From NCBI GenBank assembly GCA_003254905.1, contig QANU01035458.1, positions 1 through 64,000 on the forward strand: a DNA stretch of 64,000 bases. Direction: 5' to 3'. The DNA comes from Nissolia schottii (lineage: Eukaryota; Streptophyta; Magnoliopsida; Fabales; Fabaceae). The notes under the pieces were generated by a model. It ran no database searches, was not told where the DNA came from, and was given only the letters and a program-made list of their open reading frames with translations. This document shows positions 33,219-45,751 of the stretch, piece by piece (the stretch's first letter is position 1; each line of letters begins with the position of its first letter). The translations under genes and the position numbers were made by a program.

Positions 33219-35803
33219 TAAAAGTTATTACAATGAAGTGTCATCTCAAAACAAAATAATTATATGAGGGATGGATGTCATTAATTGCAATAAATAAACA
33301 ATTGCAAATAGTTTAAATGGAACTTATTTTTGCTTCAAGAAGAGCATGTAAATTATAGTCTGTGAAAAAAGTAATTTTTATTCAATTAATGATATTAATT
33401 TTAATATATACCATGTAGGAACTTATTAATTTTGGCATGGTTTTAGTGAATGTAGTGTAATCATATGTGTCTATACATTGAGATTTGAGACCATATAATA
33501 GCTTCTTATACAATTTCAGTTATTTTTGTTTTTATTAAAACATTCCTCATTTATTTGCTAATTTCCTTGTTAGATAAAACTATGGAGAAGCAGAGATGGC
33601 AGGAACCACTTTGGGATGAATTTGACCCCAAAAAATTTACAAGGATGAATTAGACCGAAAAAAAAATTTAGGGACCATTTGGGGATGACATGGAAACTTA
33701 ATGTGCCACTTCACTTTGTTAACCGTCATTCCAGCGCTGACGGTTAATGGGAGGGACGAAGGGACTAATGTGTCCAACTTTTGTATTTGCATGGACTACT
33801 TTGACTAAATATTTTACAAGGACAGATTTGACTGAAGTGAAAATCTATAAGGTCAAAATTGAAAGTTTTTCCATTTAAAAAATTAGGGACTCAAATGATA
33901 CTTTTTTGTCTGGACAAAGGAAAGAATTATATTGATGTCACATTTGATTTTTTAGGGGGCTAAATTGATGTCAAAAATTATTTTAAGGATTATATTGATA
34001 TCAAAAATTATTTAAGGGTTATATTGATGTCAACACTAACCATTGGGAGACCAAATAGTTAGTTTTTCTATAAAAAAAAAAGTAATGTTATGGTCACAAT
34101 TAAAATGGACAAACTTAAAATAACTATACTCACAAATATGGACACATTTACAGCTGTGGACCCTACACCTTTGTAATTGTGATTGCCTCTACTTTTTCAT
34201 TTTGGTTCTCATATTAGCATTTCTCTAGTTAAAATTATCGTTGAATAAAAAAATAATTTGATTAATACGCAATGACAATGTAAAACTTAAGGTAGAATAT
34301 TAATTCACTGAAATCCTAGCGGACGCGTTCTTTACCCTCACAAGTCACCGCCGCTGCTCGATCTTCACCACCTCTGTGCACTTGCTGCCTCGCCCTGTGC
34401 GCTTCATTGCCCCGCCCCTTGCGTTCCACCACCTCTATGCATCTATACCTTTGCCTCTCCTTTATGCGATTGTTGCTCAACATTATGTGATCTTGCTATG
34501 GTTACAGAGCCTCAATACCTCTGCTATCATCGCCAATCCACGTTCAGTCTCCTTATATACCCACAGGTTGATCTGATCTGATCTGATCTGGTCTGTCATT
34601 GCTGCTACTCGATGGATCATCCTTGGTTGGATCGCACCCAACAACGATTGATGTATTAAGTCGTGTCGTTTGCGGTTTCCTTGCTAGTTGTTTCATTTGT
34701 GTGTTGTCCCTCCTTAAGATTTGTTGTTTGGCCTTCTCGTACTCAAACTTAGCATTGAAGGGCATTGGGATGAAGATTTCTCAGTACTAACAAGGAACCA
34801 CTGGAACGAAGTGCAAACTCTTATAGAAGGTTTCTAGGTTGAAGGCTAAACTCTATTACAACTTTTTTCAATGAAATGCACTTGAAACAACCCAAGTGAT
34901 GATCCTGGTAAAGAAGATTTGTGCCAATAAAAGAAAAGTCGTCGGGTATATTTTAAGGTGTCCCCCATAACTTTAGGCCATCGGAGAACCTTGACAACCC
35001 AAAAGTATAACTTCTTCCTAAGATGTTCTTAGTCTTGGGTTTTTAATAACATGTCATGCTTCTTTATAGTTTTAGTTTTTTCTTTATATCTTTTAATTAG
35101 CACTGTCGTATCATTTTCTGCTTCGGCGTTATGGAAAATCCTCCTTCTTGTAATTGTATCGATCCATTGGACTCCCATGTATTTGTTATTCTCTTTGATT
35201 AGTGAATAGCAAAAATGTTACATGTACATCCAATTTTATACACTCATACATACACTATTAATAGTGCACAAACTTTATTCTCATGAGTGCACAAACATTA
35301 CAAACTTATAGATGATATTCTCAATTATACTTAATTAAGTGCACACACATTACAGACATTAAAACACAAACTTTATATATATAAATATAGATGTATGTAT
35401 GGTGTATACTTTTTGGTGTAACAAGACTCAGTAAATACACTATCCTACCTTTGGAGAAAAAAGACAGCGTAAAACTTTATTAAACTACCGTTCAATTAAA
35501 TCTTATTAAATAAGAAAATAAATAATTCTTTCCTGCAACCGTTACTTAAAAAATTATACATATAAAATTTAATTTGATGGTGATGTGAAAAAACCTTTGC
35601 AACATTTAAACTTAAAAAAAATCAAAAGTTAATATTATATATCCGTACAAAAATCTCAGGCTAGGCACACTTGTCGACATAGCTTTCCTTTCAAGGCCAT
35701 TAATTCGTCTCTTAGTGTTACCTCAACTCATCCTTCCTCTCCCATTGGCCATCTTATCCCCCAAGCCATTATTTTTTCCAACGCCTTTGCCATAACGCCA
35801 AAT
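33219..35803. other. gene-free intergenic DNA upstream of the At3g27210-like gene
   Basis: No gene is supported. About 33570-34070 carries phrases such as AGGGACCATTTGGGGATGAC, GCTGACGGTTAATGG and AGGGACTCAAATGATAC, typical of dispersed nonautonomous elements. Positions 34568-34590 hold a short (TGATC)n run. About 35215-35410 resembles 58080-58200 (GTGCACAAAC, TGTATGGTRTACAC) and may be a MITE. The 34320-34800 stretch is GC-richer but has no sustained conserved frame. Confidence 0.45.
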
Positions 35804-35962
35804 ACTCTCTCTCTCTCTCTCTTCTCTTCTCTCCTCTCTTCTCTCTCAAACAACCCCACCCCCCCCTCTTTGCCCATTCTTCACCTCTCTCTGACTTCCA
35901 CTCTACTCTCTCTCTCTCTCTCTCCCTCCCCCCCTCTGTGCTGTGCAGTGCAGTGCAGTGCA
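35804..35962 (+). repeat. CT-rich 5' leader with (CT)n and (GTGCA)n microsatellites
   Basis: (TC)n runs at about 35804-35850 and 35905-35930 are followed by five GTGCAG-type units ending at 35962. Pyrimidine-rich tracts of this kind are common near plant core promoters and in 5' leaders. It ends about 90 bp before the start codon at 36054, so it probably lies at the promoter/leader border. No clear TATA box was seen. Confidence 0.7.
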
Positions 35963-35967
35963 GAAGT

Positions 35968-36012
35968 ATGAACTCTTGTTATATGTGCAGGGAGGGTCCG
36001 TGTGAACCGTGA
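35968..36012 (+). promoter_or_regulatory. upstream ORF of 14 codons in the leader
   Basis: ATG at 35968 opens a short frame (MNSCYMCREGPCEP) ending at TGA 36010-36012, 41 nt before the main ATG at 36054. If this part is transcribed and not spliced out, the uORF could lower translation of the main frame. The sequence ATGTGCAG at 35983-35990 could also be an intron acceptor, which would remove the uORF start. Confidence 0.45.
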
Positions 36013-36053
36013 GGATCAAAAAGCGACCATCTCCCGTTTTAAGTGACATACGT

Positions 36054-39000
36054 ATGGGTTCACGTTCTTCTGTGCACAGAAGCCCGGAAGAAACCAACAT
36101 CATGAAGCTGAGGCTGTCGTTTGGGTCCAAAACTGACAAGCTTGTGATTCCACCATCGCCCATCAAGGACAAACCCAGCAACGGAAACGCCCTTAAATCT
36201 CAGTTGTCGCCGTCTCCGTCAACGGCAACCACCTTCACGGACTATGGAAACAACGGTAGGGTCCTGCTCTTGTGGGTTGTTTCGCAGTTTAATTAATTCG
36301 TGTTTTCCTCATAGCTGTTTATCAAACCAAGAGCATGAGAGTTTAGACTTTGGATTGAAAAGGTAAAATATTGTTTTTTAATCTGAGTGTGTGTATATTT
36401 TGGAAACCCAAAAAATAATTCATTTTGATTTCTTTGGAGGCAGGTGCCTGTCACTGATGAGAAAAATCCTTTTTAAATTTTACATCATCATTGCATGCTG
36501 ATTGCCTGGTTTCCCTGTTTTTGCTTGGTTTCTGACTTAAAGATTCTACCTTTTTTAATTTTATTATAATTCCTATTAGAACCTAAACACATTTATAAAC
36601 GTGTATGGAGGGAGGGGCTTCAAAGCTGTGCCACATCATTGATTGAGTTACGTCATTATTTTACTCTATTATTGACAGATAGACTAAATTAACAGGTGAG
36701 GATTAAAAAGAACAAAATTAAAGAAATTAAACAAACAAAGATAAGAGAAAAAAAAAATCCCTATTTTGTCTTTCTTCTTTTAGCATTTATTTGGCCTCTC
36801 ACTGTCTGGGAGGAAGATAATACTTCATGAAGAAAAATGAATTATCAGCTTTTATAGTCAGTGTGTTGGAAATTTGAAAGGTACTCCTCTTTCTATGTCT
36901 TTCCTTCATACTAAGTAATTTTTATGGTAACTTTTATTTATATGATTTTCCTGTTAGAGTAATTTTTAAGCAAGGAATCCATTATGTACCTGTTCTGCTC
37001 TAGAAATGGCAAAGCAAAGCCCTGAGTGAGTGTTCTTGAAGATCTTGTTTTACAATTTGAAGAGTTCCTTTCTCTCTTTGTGCCGGTCATGTTGTGCTTG
37101 AAAGAGGTCTGGATAAAAGATCAGGATTCTCTCCTATGAACATGAAAGGGTCATGTTAATGAATGGTAGAGATATAAATATATGATTCTCTCGTATTCAT
37201 CTTAAAAAAATGAGAGAATCTTGATCGTTGGATAAACTTCTCTTGGCAAGGGGTAAGTTAACATTCACAAACTATTTTCAGTGAAGAACTGTGTAAGACA
37301 CAGATAATGGAATGGCATGAAGCATGGTGATTTTCGTAACAAAAGTTTTGGTTGAATTGATGATATGCTTTGATGGCTACTTGTGATTTTATTTTCATTG
37401 ATAGAGGCTTCTGTGACAGTTACTGTGTTAACTGTTATTATTGGTGGTAGGTGATAATATATTATATATGTGAACATGGTCCTGCCTTTTGGAATTTCTA
37501 TCCTTATGGGGACCAATAATTTAGCAGCACAAGGAAGGATGGCGGTACCTTTACGAGAAATTCTTGCATAATCTTAAAGTATATTTAATACATGCTCCAA
37601 AAATATTATTGTCATTGATTTCTTATTTTTTTTATATATTTTACACAATACAAATTAAAATAGTTAATAATATTCCCAGAACGTGTAAAAATTTCTCAAG
37701 TGAACAATAATTCTCATCAAGTATTATGCCAAGTTTGAAGTCTACTTCAACTTATGGAGTGGACCACAATGGGATGGGGCACGTGAGAGTCATAATTAAG
37801 GAATAATTGAAGAGCTTTCCATATCTTGAAATTAGATGGAAGAAAACTTGCTATTAATAACAACATGACTTAGATAAAATTTATTGGTGATGCAGTGTTG
37901 TTACTCTGGTTTTGCTTTCCTTTCCTACAGAAAAATAAGAGCAAGAATACATGTTTGGTGTCCAAACACTGTAATCTGTCTTTTTCTGATCTGTTCTTGC
38001 ATTCATTGCACGTGAACTGCTTTATGTTGCTTTGTGTTTGGGTAGGGTCCTCATAGCAAACTGGAATATAAAACAGATTTGATTGTTGCTGTATAAATAA
38101 CTCCCTTGTGTAGCTTAAAATTGGTTCAAGTGCTTGTATATACAAAGTTAGCTCTGTATGTTGTGATTAAGATAGTAGATTCACTGATTAAGTGACATCG
38201 AAAGTTATATCTACTTTAACAAATTATTAGAGATTTAATAACAAGTAGTTGGAAACAAGTTTCGTCTCCCAAAAGACTGAATTGTCCTTGTGAACTACTT
38301 GTGAGTAGATGGAGTGGTCTGGAGTGAGAGTTCTGGGGTCTTTTCCCTCTTATTTGTAACATTCCAAAATCAAGAAGCCAACTCATCATTTCATTGACGA
38401 GATATTCTTATGTGAGCGTGCACACACACACACAAAAAATGTGGTAGATCCCACATGTATATGAATATATTTTTAATAATATTGTGGGTCTCACATTTTT
38501 TTTGTGTGTCTAAGAAAAAATTCTTAGGCACATGTCCACACAAGAATATATCTTCATTGATTGTCCGGACTTGGTTTTTTTTTCTGTTACCTCATTAGTC
38601 AAGTCTGCCCTCCATATGTAATTGTTTTTATATACGACTTTTTGAACTTGGATTTTGCTCATGTGCAGGTAGCAAAGAGGAAGCGTTTTTTGACTCAAAG
38701 GCCTGGTTAGACTCTGACTGTGAAGATGATTTCTATAGTGTCAATGGTGGTAAGAAGCTTTTACCTTTAGTAGTTTTTTTGGTAGAGTATCTTTACTTGT
38801 TTACTTGCCCATTTTGCATTATGATATGTTCTCAACAATGAATAGGGGATGAAACCTCGCCTTTGTAGATAACTTGTGGAGGGAATAATTAGAGTTTAGA
38901 AACAAGGAAGCACAAAACTGTCTTAGATGAAAGGTCCAGAACATATAATATGACAGTCAAGTTATCATGGACATTCATAACTTAACCAGCATTTTTCAAC

Positions 39001-40034
39001 TCAAGCTTATGAAGAATGCATAATTCTTGTTACAACCTGTGGATATATTTTTTGGCAATGAAAATACTAATATACAAAGCGGATGTGAAAAGTAACCGCC
39101 ATTTTGTTCCCAACTTTTTTTTTCTTTCTATTTTTGCCCTTAAAACAATTTAGTCTAATAATATTTTAATGGGTTAAAATGTAAACTCAGCAATGAAGTA
39201 AGCTACTCCACTACTCGCGTTTATAATTAATGGAACCTCGCTCTTTCTCCTATTCCTCAAATTAGATCAAAACCTTCCTCTTTCTTCCCATCAACGCAAT
39301 AGCGAAAACAAACAATGCAATTATGACGGCAAAATTAGCGATCGTGTTTGTGACAGCACAACAACAATTCAATACTTGTTCGTGTCTGTCAAGTCAAGGC
39401 GTGCTAGTAATTTGATAGAGAAAATTCCATGGCATAACTCTTTTTTTTTTCTTGTCCAACTCTTCCATGTAATGTAGTTAACATCTTATTTATAACTAAC
39501 CAAAACTGCTATGGAGTCTTAGAAAATGTTCATATGTATATATATTGCTATAGCTTCTCTCTCTCTCTTTTTCAATGTTTTATCACCATAACTCTTTTTC
39601 AATTTTTCTTTGTTTCCATTTCAGAATTTACCCCATCTCGCGGCACCACTCCAGTGCACCACAGTTTTGGGTCCCCTGTGGTGAATAAGACCCCTTCTGA
39701 GAATATAGTTCCTGGTTCTGCATCTGCGGCATCGCCAACACAGAAGAAAAAGAACTTGTTGGAGCTTTTTCGAGAGAGCGTGAGAGAAGACAAAGATAAT
39801 GATGCTGGAAACACTTCGGGCAACACAGGTGAATCTGCACGCAGTACTCCTTACATCTCAGGGGCTAACTCTGCAAGTTGTAGTGAAAGAACCATGAATG
39901 AGGATCCTGCATATATTAGAGAGAAACCGGTTAAATCTGTGCAGTGCTGCCTTCCGAGCTTGGCATCGTGTCGCAGCTTTAGTGAGAGGAGGAGGAAGGC
40001 AAGTCCTGCAGTCGCAGCTAATGGAAAAGCTTGA
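36054..40034 (+). CDS. At3g27210-like protein, probable membrane-anchored protein of unknown function
   Basis: Three exons: 36054-36255, 38669-38749 and 39625-40034 (stop 40032-40034); 230 residues. Both introns are phase 1, with donors GTAGGG and GTAAGA and acceptors TGCAG and TTCAG. The protein starts MGSRSSVHR, followed by MKLRLSFGSKTDKLVIPPSP and KDKP (about residues 16-40). Exon 2 gives FFDSKAWLDSDCEDDFYSVNG. Exon 3 gives EFTPSRGTTPVHHSFG, a basic patch KKKNLLELFRESVRED and a C-terminal CCLPSLASCRSFSERRRK. These blocks match the plant family 'uncharacterized protein At3g27210' as I remember it. Glycine 2 with serine 6 fits an N-myristoylation signal; position 4 is Arg where I recall Cys in relatives, so palmitoylation there is not expected. 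Function is unknown. The GTG-started extension upstream is in frame but not used. Intron 1 (2.4 kb) holds a MITE. Confidence 0.9.
38400..38560. repeat. foldback MITE in intron 1 of the At3g27210-like gene
   Basis: The left arm (ATATTCTTATGTG, CACACACACAAAAAATGTG, GATCCCACA) pairs with the right arm (TGTGGGTCTCACATTTTTTT, GTGTGTC, CACAAGAATAT). The AT-rich loop is around 38460-38480. It lies about 110 bp upstream of the exon 2 acceptor. Confidence 0.65.
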
Positions 40035-40289
40035 CTCTTGTGGCAAATCTCTGCTCAGCAATGTATGTAATGCACCTTTCACATGCTGGAAGGTAAAGCC
40101 AGTGAACTGAAAATGATAATGTATATCTTTAACGTATGAATGTAAAGAGTGCCAAGTAGCAATATGAATTTGAAAGCATGTACACGTAATCAGAAGATAT
40201 GGTTTATGTCAATATTAAGTGGGGTTTTTCTTGCTCTCCATGGGCAACCTAAGAAGCTACTCAGCCACACCATATTGTTTTGCACTTCC

Positions 40290-40698
40290 CGCCGACCTCT
40301 TTTTTTGTTTTGTTTTTCTGCACATTCAACATGGCATATGGGATTTTGTAAGGGCGTATCTCCAATGTGGTGGCGGGGTACTTGTAAGGGCTCTAACGCT
40401 CAAGTATATCGACATAGGATAAGGGTGCAAGATCAAGGATGGGTTCTAGAGAATATCTGGCGATTCCGGTCTCATTTATACCTAGGGCTGAGGCCTCCCA
40501 GGATGGCAAGATGGACGCAGGTGATGTGGCTTGTGATTCCGGATTTCCCTCTAGGTTCTGGGAAATCCTCCGTATGCCAGACTAAATTATCCAAGTGCCT
40601 GCAATCTGGTTTCTTAACCCGGGGATGAGTCCACAGAGATGGCATGGACTTTGGACCCAGAGTGGCCTAATTCGGGTCTTTGGGCCTCGTGTGTAACA
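40290..40698 (-). mobile_element. antisense gypsy LTR fragment behind the At3g27210-like gene
   Basis: Read on the minus strand, the block starts TGTTACACACGAGG (at 40698). Its far end carries ACTTGAGCGTTAGAGCC and TACAAGTACCCCGCC, the same kind of text as ACTTGGGCGTCAGAGTG and GTAAGTATCACCCCGGC in the LTR at 14023. It is GC-richer than its surroundings. The inner border is uncertain and no target duplication was found. It starts about 250 bp after the gene's stop codon, so it may overlap transcript 3' ends. Confidence 0.5.
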
Positions 40699-41873
40699 AA
40701 TTTCTTGCGAATTTTTCTGCGGATTGGAATTCATAGGTAATAAGGCGATAGGTAACTAGTAGTTGTGAATTTCAAAATTCGTAGTTAATTACCTACGGAT
40801 TTTTTCGTAGGAAACTACAAACTTTCGTAGATAATTTTCGTCGCCAGTTGGGTGTTTGGGAAGAATTTTGTTACAAATTTTGATACAAAATTTTTCGCAG
40901 GAAAATTTGTAGATGAATTTTGTAGCAAATTTTGCAGGTAAATTCTGTAGCAAATTTTGCAAGTGGAATTCACAGCAAATTTTGCAAGTAAATTTTGCAT
41001 CAAATTCTACATGTACGAACATGTATCAAAATTCGTAGCTTTTTTTTTTAATTCGCAACAAATTTTGCAGGTAACTTAGCATAAATTTTGTAAATAATTT
41101 CACAAATAATTTTGCAACTATCCAATTCATTAATGTTCAACAATCAACAAACCAATAAAGAAACATCTGAACCGATAAACATATTGCATCAGACCAAAGA
41201 ACCATTAAAAGAGCAATACAAATAGGCTTTGTCAGCCTTTTAAATTTCAAAGGTCAATAATGAGTTATGAGTTATTAGACTCACAACACCCTTTGTTTTA
41301 TAACTAAAGTGTTGGTTTCCCCTTCTTTTGTTGTTTGACGTGGGACTTGAGTTGTTATGCTAGTCGTGCTACCATTTATGGTGGAAAATTTAGCAAAAGG
41401 AAAGTTCAAACTGACCATAAAATTATGCCACAAAATCACATATATTAAGTATCAAAAAGTCTTTTAAGAACATGACTACATATGAAACTCATTAGTTGGT
41501 AAACGGTTTGCAATATCATTAATATATAGTATGTTACAAACAAACATCGTTAAGTAACATTCAAGGGTCCCAAGCACGTATTTATCTCTCCCTTCTCTCT
41601 TGTTCATCATTCACTTTACCAGTTTTGTTCTGTATATTTCATTAACAAAAACACACTCCAAATTAAGTGCAACTAAACGTGTTTTTCCCCTTTTATTGCT
41701 ACTCTCTCCCAACAAACTACTCATATTTGTTTCTCAAACTGCAAATCATCCTTAGTCCTACATGTTAATCCCTCCTAAACTTAGCATAATCTCCATTGTC
41801 ACCAGCACAACTTCAATGTGATGCCACCTTTTCTATCTAATTCTCTGGCTTTGCTTCCTTTTTATCTGATAAG

Positions 41874-41917
<44 letters not shown>

Positions 41918-42745
41918 TTATTTATTTATATTGTGTAACAATTTTATGCCTTTTTTGGTTTAATTATAATGTAAATTACAAGAAAGGGAATTAAAAAATG
42001 GGGAAAAAGAAAGAAACTATGACTTAATTAATTTTGGGAAATGGGTCTAAAATTTGGGTAGTAGTAGTAGTACTACTACTACTAATAATAATAATTATTA
42101 TTATTATTATTATTATTATTATTTACAAAAAAAATTGCAGCAAAGTAAATTCACATGCAGCTAAATCCGCAACAACTAAATTTGTAGCTAAATTCACAAC
42201 AAATAAATTTGTAGCTAAATTCGCAGTAAACTATTCGCGAGAAAATTCACAACAAAGAAAACTCGTAGCTAAACCTACAGCAAAGAGAATTCCCAAGAAA
42301 ACTTGTAGCAAACTAGTTCGCAAGAAAATCCGCAACAAAATAAATTCACAAGAAAATCCACAACAAAATCGGCAACAAAGTAGTTCGCAAAAAAATTCGT
42401 AGCAAAACTTGCATGAAACAAAAGTCACAGCTAAATCCACAGAAAAAATCTGCAAGTACGTAGATACTATTTCCTGCAGATTTAGCTACAAAAATGGTTT
42501 TGACAACATTCTGACATTTTTTTCTCCAATTCCCTACAAAATTATTCGCAAATTTTTTACCTAAAATAATTTGCAACAATATTTGCAACTAAATATTGTT
42601 TGCCTTTTGGAGAAAAACTTGCAGATTTAGCTGCTAATTTTGTAATTCATAGAAAAATGTTAATTGTCTTGCTCAAAAACAAAAATTTACTACAAAATTC
42701 ACAAGTATTACTTACGAAAAAAATTCTCAGCAAATAATTTGATGA
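40699..42745. mobile_element. 2-kb DNA transposon with inverted subterminal repeats
   Basis: The left part (40699-41110) is packed with GTAGCAAATTTTGCAGG-type units. The right part (42130-42745) is packed with their complement (GCTAAATTTGTAGC, GCAACAAA). The outermost ends, ATTTCTTGCGAATTTTTCTG and on the other strand ATTTGCTGAGAATTTTTTTC, form an inverted repeat. The middle contains a (TA)n run (41875-41909) and (TAA/TTA)n at about 42079-42123. No transposase is visible. The structure is like a nonautonomous CACTA or Mutator-type element; termini and class were not settled. The open frame at 42034-42402 is only repeat DNA. Confidence 0.6.
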
Positions 42746-42784
42746 CACAGGGAAATGTCCTTCTCCTAGCTCTATATATAAGGT

Positions 42785-42969
42785 TGTGTTTGGTACCAAA
42801 GACAGGACAAAGGACAAAGACTGAGAAAATTTGTGTCCTTCTAGGCCCCAATTTTGTGTCCCCATGCAAAAAAATTTATGTCCCCTCTGTCTAGCTTTAG
42901 TGAGGTACAAAAAATACAGAAATTTTTTTGTCCCTATGTCCCTGCCCCCTTGTCCACCTAAACGCAAAA
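42785..42969. mobile_element. short hAT-like MITE
   Basis: A 185-bp block starts TGTGTTTGGTACCAAAGACA and on the other strand starts TTTTGCGTTTAGGTGGACA. Both ends then carry GGACA-rich text (GACAAAGGACAAAG; GGGACATAGGGACA). Flanking 8-mers TATAAGGT (42777-42784) and TAAAAGGT (42970-42977) match at 7 of 8, the size expected for hAT elements. Confidence 0.65.
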
Positions 42970-42977
42970 TAAAAGGT

Positions 42978-44726
42978 ATGAGCTTGTAGAAGAGGATGAG
43001 AGCTTTCTTTTTTTGTAAAATAAGTAGTGTGATTTGACGATCGTGTTTGTGGGGAAAGAGGGTTGCCGTTTTGATCTCTAAAAAGGGTGGTTATGGAGTT
43101 TTTTGAGAAGGCTTAAAGAGAGAGAATAAAGAGTTTGAAAAGATGATGGTTTATCTTAACATTTTTTCAGAGGAAAGATGAAGTAAAAAGAAAATAACAC
43201 AGAGAGTAGAGGGAAAGGGCGAGCTCATTTCCGGAGAGAGAAAGAGAGAAAAGAGAGGAAGAGTGATTTTGACATGTCTTGGGTGTCATAGAAAGGATAG
43301 GTGCATAATGCAAGACGTTTTGAAAGTGTAAAAAGCAACTTTTTGAATTTTCGAAGTTGTATGGTGATCATAAAAGATGATTATAACTAAAATATTGTGG
43401 GATTGGGTCCCACACAGGTCTCTAGTCTCTGAGAGACCTTAGGTAGAAACTGAGTTGTCCTTAGGGACAAGCAAGGCAGAACCTAACTTTTGAATCGTAA
43501 CTTCAATTGACGAATTGTCAAAAGTTTCAAAATCAGTGCAAAACAAGGATAACAATACCCTAAACATCCTAAAGACAAGGGAACTGGACTTGAGAACCTC
43601 TTTAGGTCTCATACCCAAGAATTGACTGAGCAGGATTGATAGCTGACTACCGGAAAAAATTGACTGACTAACCGATTTTTTGTACTGACTGCTATTTTGT
43701 CCTATCAGTTGACTGGACTAATTTTGTTTTATTACCTAACTGAAATATTATATTTTTTTATGTGGTTGGATAGTTCAAGAATATACCTAGTTAGCAGTAT
43801 AATACTAATTTCCGTTTACTGTTCTAAAAGACAATATTCCCATTTTACAAAAAAAGGGATGTTACAACATAAACACTAGCATTGCCATTCTACTGAAAGG
43901 ACCATCTCAACTTGCCATATGACACAACTTGATTAAAATTACTCCCAACATCCACTTTTTGTTGCCATTTTTTTTTTATAAAAAAACACAGTTTAAGAAA
44001 TCATTTAATTGACACTAAGAGAAAATATAGTGCATAGAGAAAATTAACCTTGAGTAGCTAGTGTTATAGTAATTAAATGTTATTAGAAATATGAGAGATA
44101 ACAAGGGTAAACTTGTAAAAAAAATACATTAGTGTTTCCTTAATCTATTCAAATGATAAATAATCTTGAACAAATTTTTGTTTGAGAAATGAAAAAAAAA
44201 AAAAAGAACGGAAGGATTTACATCAACATTTTTTCCTTTAAAATTGTTTTCCTTCCCTCCATCCCTTATGAGCTGCACCTATATGTCACCCCCTCATAAA
44301 AATTAGACTTTAATTATTATGTATTGACAGTGTAAATCTTTTTTTACACTATTATTTAATTAAATATTAAAAAATAAGCAAAAATTAAGATTTGTATACT
44401 ATTGTCCAATTAAATTTTTTATTTTATGCATTAACTTTCTCACTCACTACTTTAAAAATTATTCACATAAAATGATTTGATAGAATGACAATATAAAATA
44501 ACTTTATACTACAATTAAACTCTTAAAATTAAACTAAAATATTTCCTTTGAAAATTACTTCCCCCACCTCCCTATGAAATTCGATCTCTCTCAAAAATTC
44601 TCTCTCAAATTTTCTTCCACTAAATTTCTCACTCTCTAAAATTCTCTTTTGCTCTCTCTATGATATTATCTTTCAAGAATTCTCTTATGAATTCTCTTCT
44701 AGTTCTCAATTCTCTCTTTCTCACTA
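42978..44726. other. gene-free intergenic DNA
   Basis: No coding region is supported. Purine-rich GAGAGAAAGAG text occurs at 43190-43260, and AT-rich MITE-like text (ATTATGTATTGACAGTG with TTTTTACACTATTATTTAA) near 44310-44370. The stretch 44580-44720 is rich in ATTCTCTC. Confidence 0.45.
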
Positions 44727-45751
44727 AGGGTCTGTTTGGATGTCAAAATTGGAATTATAATCTAAAATTCTAAATTCAATTCCAATTCCGAAAGAATTGG
44801 AATTGGTACAAAATCATAAATTCTATGTTTGAGTACGCTAAGGAGTTTGATCATAAATTATAATTCTAAATTTAATTTATTTTTTTAATTTGAATTTGTG
44901 ATTCAAAATATTAAATTGATGAAACTATTTATTAAATAATTATTTTTGTACCAAATAATTCTGTTTTAAAAAAAATTATTCATTTTTAAAATATATATAT
45001 ATATATTATAATATTTTATAAATATATTAAATTTTAATAAATATCATTACAAATAAATAAATGAGAAAGAAAAAGAATTATATAAAATTTAATGAGGTAA
45101 AAATTTAATGAGCTTGAAATTTATAATTCTTAAGGTATAGACTAAGAACCAAGAGGAACCTAAAAGACACCAACACTGGCATGAAAGTGAGACACGACAT
45201 GACACGCAATACGGTAACGCACCAATTTTGAAATTTTATAAGCCACGAACACGAATTAAGTATTTATAATAAATCTTAATATTTTTATTGATTGATATCA
45301 AACTACTAACTTTTAATATTTTTCAAACCCCTTTCAAAATATATGGAACATTAAAAATATCATGGGTTAAATATTTGTTAATTTTCCAAGAGTTCATATT
45401 ATTATAAATTATTTAGTATTTAAAACATTTGTTATTCAGACACGGCATAAACACAACTCAAACAACTCACATCAGACACGCTTAAACACGGATAATTATA
45501 TTTTTTTTGGGATACTTTTAAACACGTGCAACACGTGTCAGTATCTATTATATGTCAAATACAGGGACTCAACAGTCTAACGAGGCATCTGTGCTTCTTA
45601 GAGAAGAACTCATCTTAGTTATTTTTCAATTCCTCGTTTGTAGAATTAAGATTCTAATTTCATGTTACACCAAACACATAAATTAGAATTGAGAGATCCA
45701 ATTCCATGCTCAAATTCAATGCTCAATTCCGGACATCAAAAGCACACTGAA
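44727..45751. mobile_element. probable nonautonomous DNA transposon, itself interrupted
   Basis: The left end GTCTGTTTGGATGTCAAAA and the right end, read on the other strand, GTGTGCTTTTGATGTCCGG form an approximate inverted repeat followed by AATTGGAATT-type text on both sides. An inner block at about 45142-45601 (ends CTAAGAACCAAG and, on the other strand, CTAAGAAGCAC; rich in GACACG and CACGTG) looks like a second insertion. Target duplications could not be shown for either. Confidence 0.4.

Noticed and set aside
40149..40628. 159-codon open frame downstream of the At3g27210-like gene
   Set aside because: It overlaps an antisense gypsy LTR fragment and has no protein-like conservation that I recognise.
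42034..42402. 122-codon open frame with poly-Ile and Lys/Ser repeats
   Set aside because: Translation of a (TTA)n microsatellite and subterminal transposon repeats.
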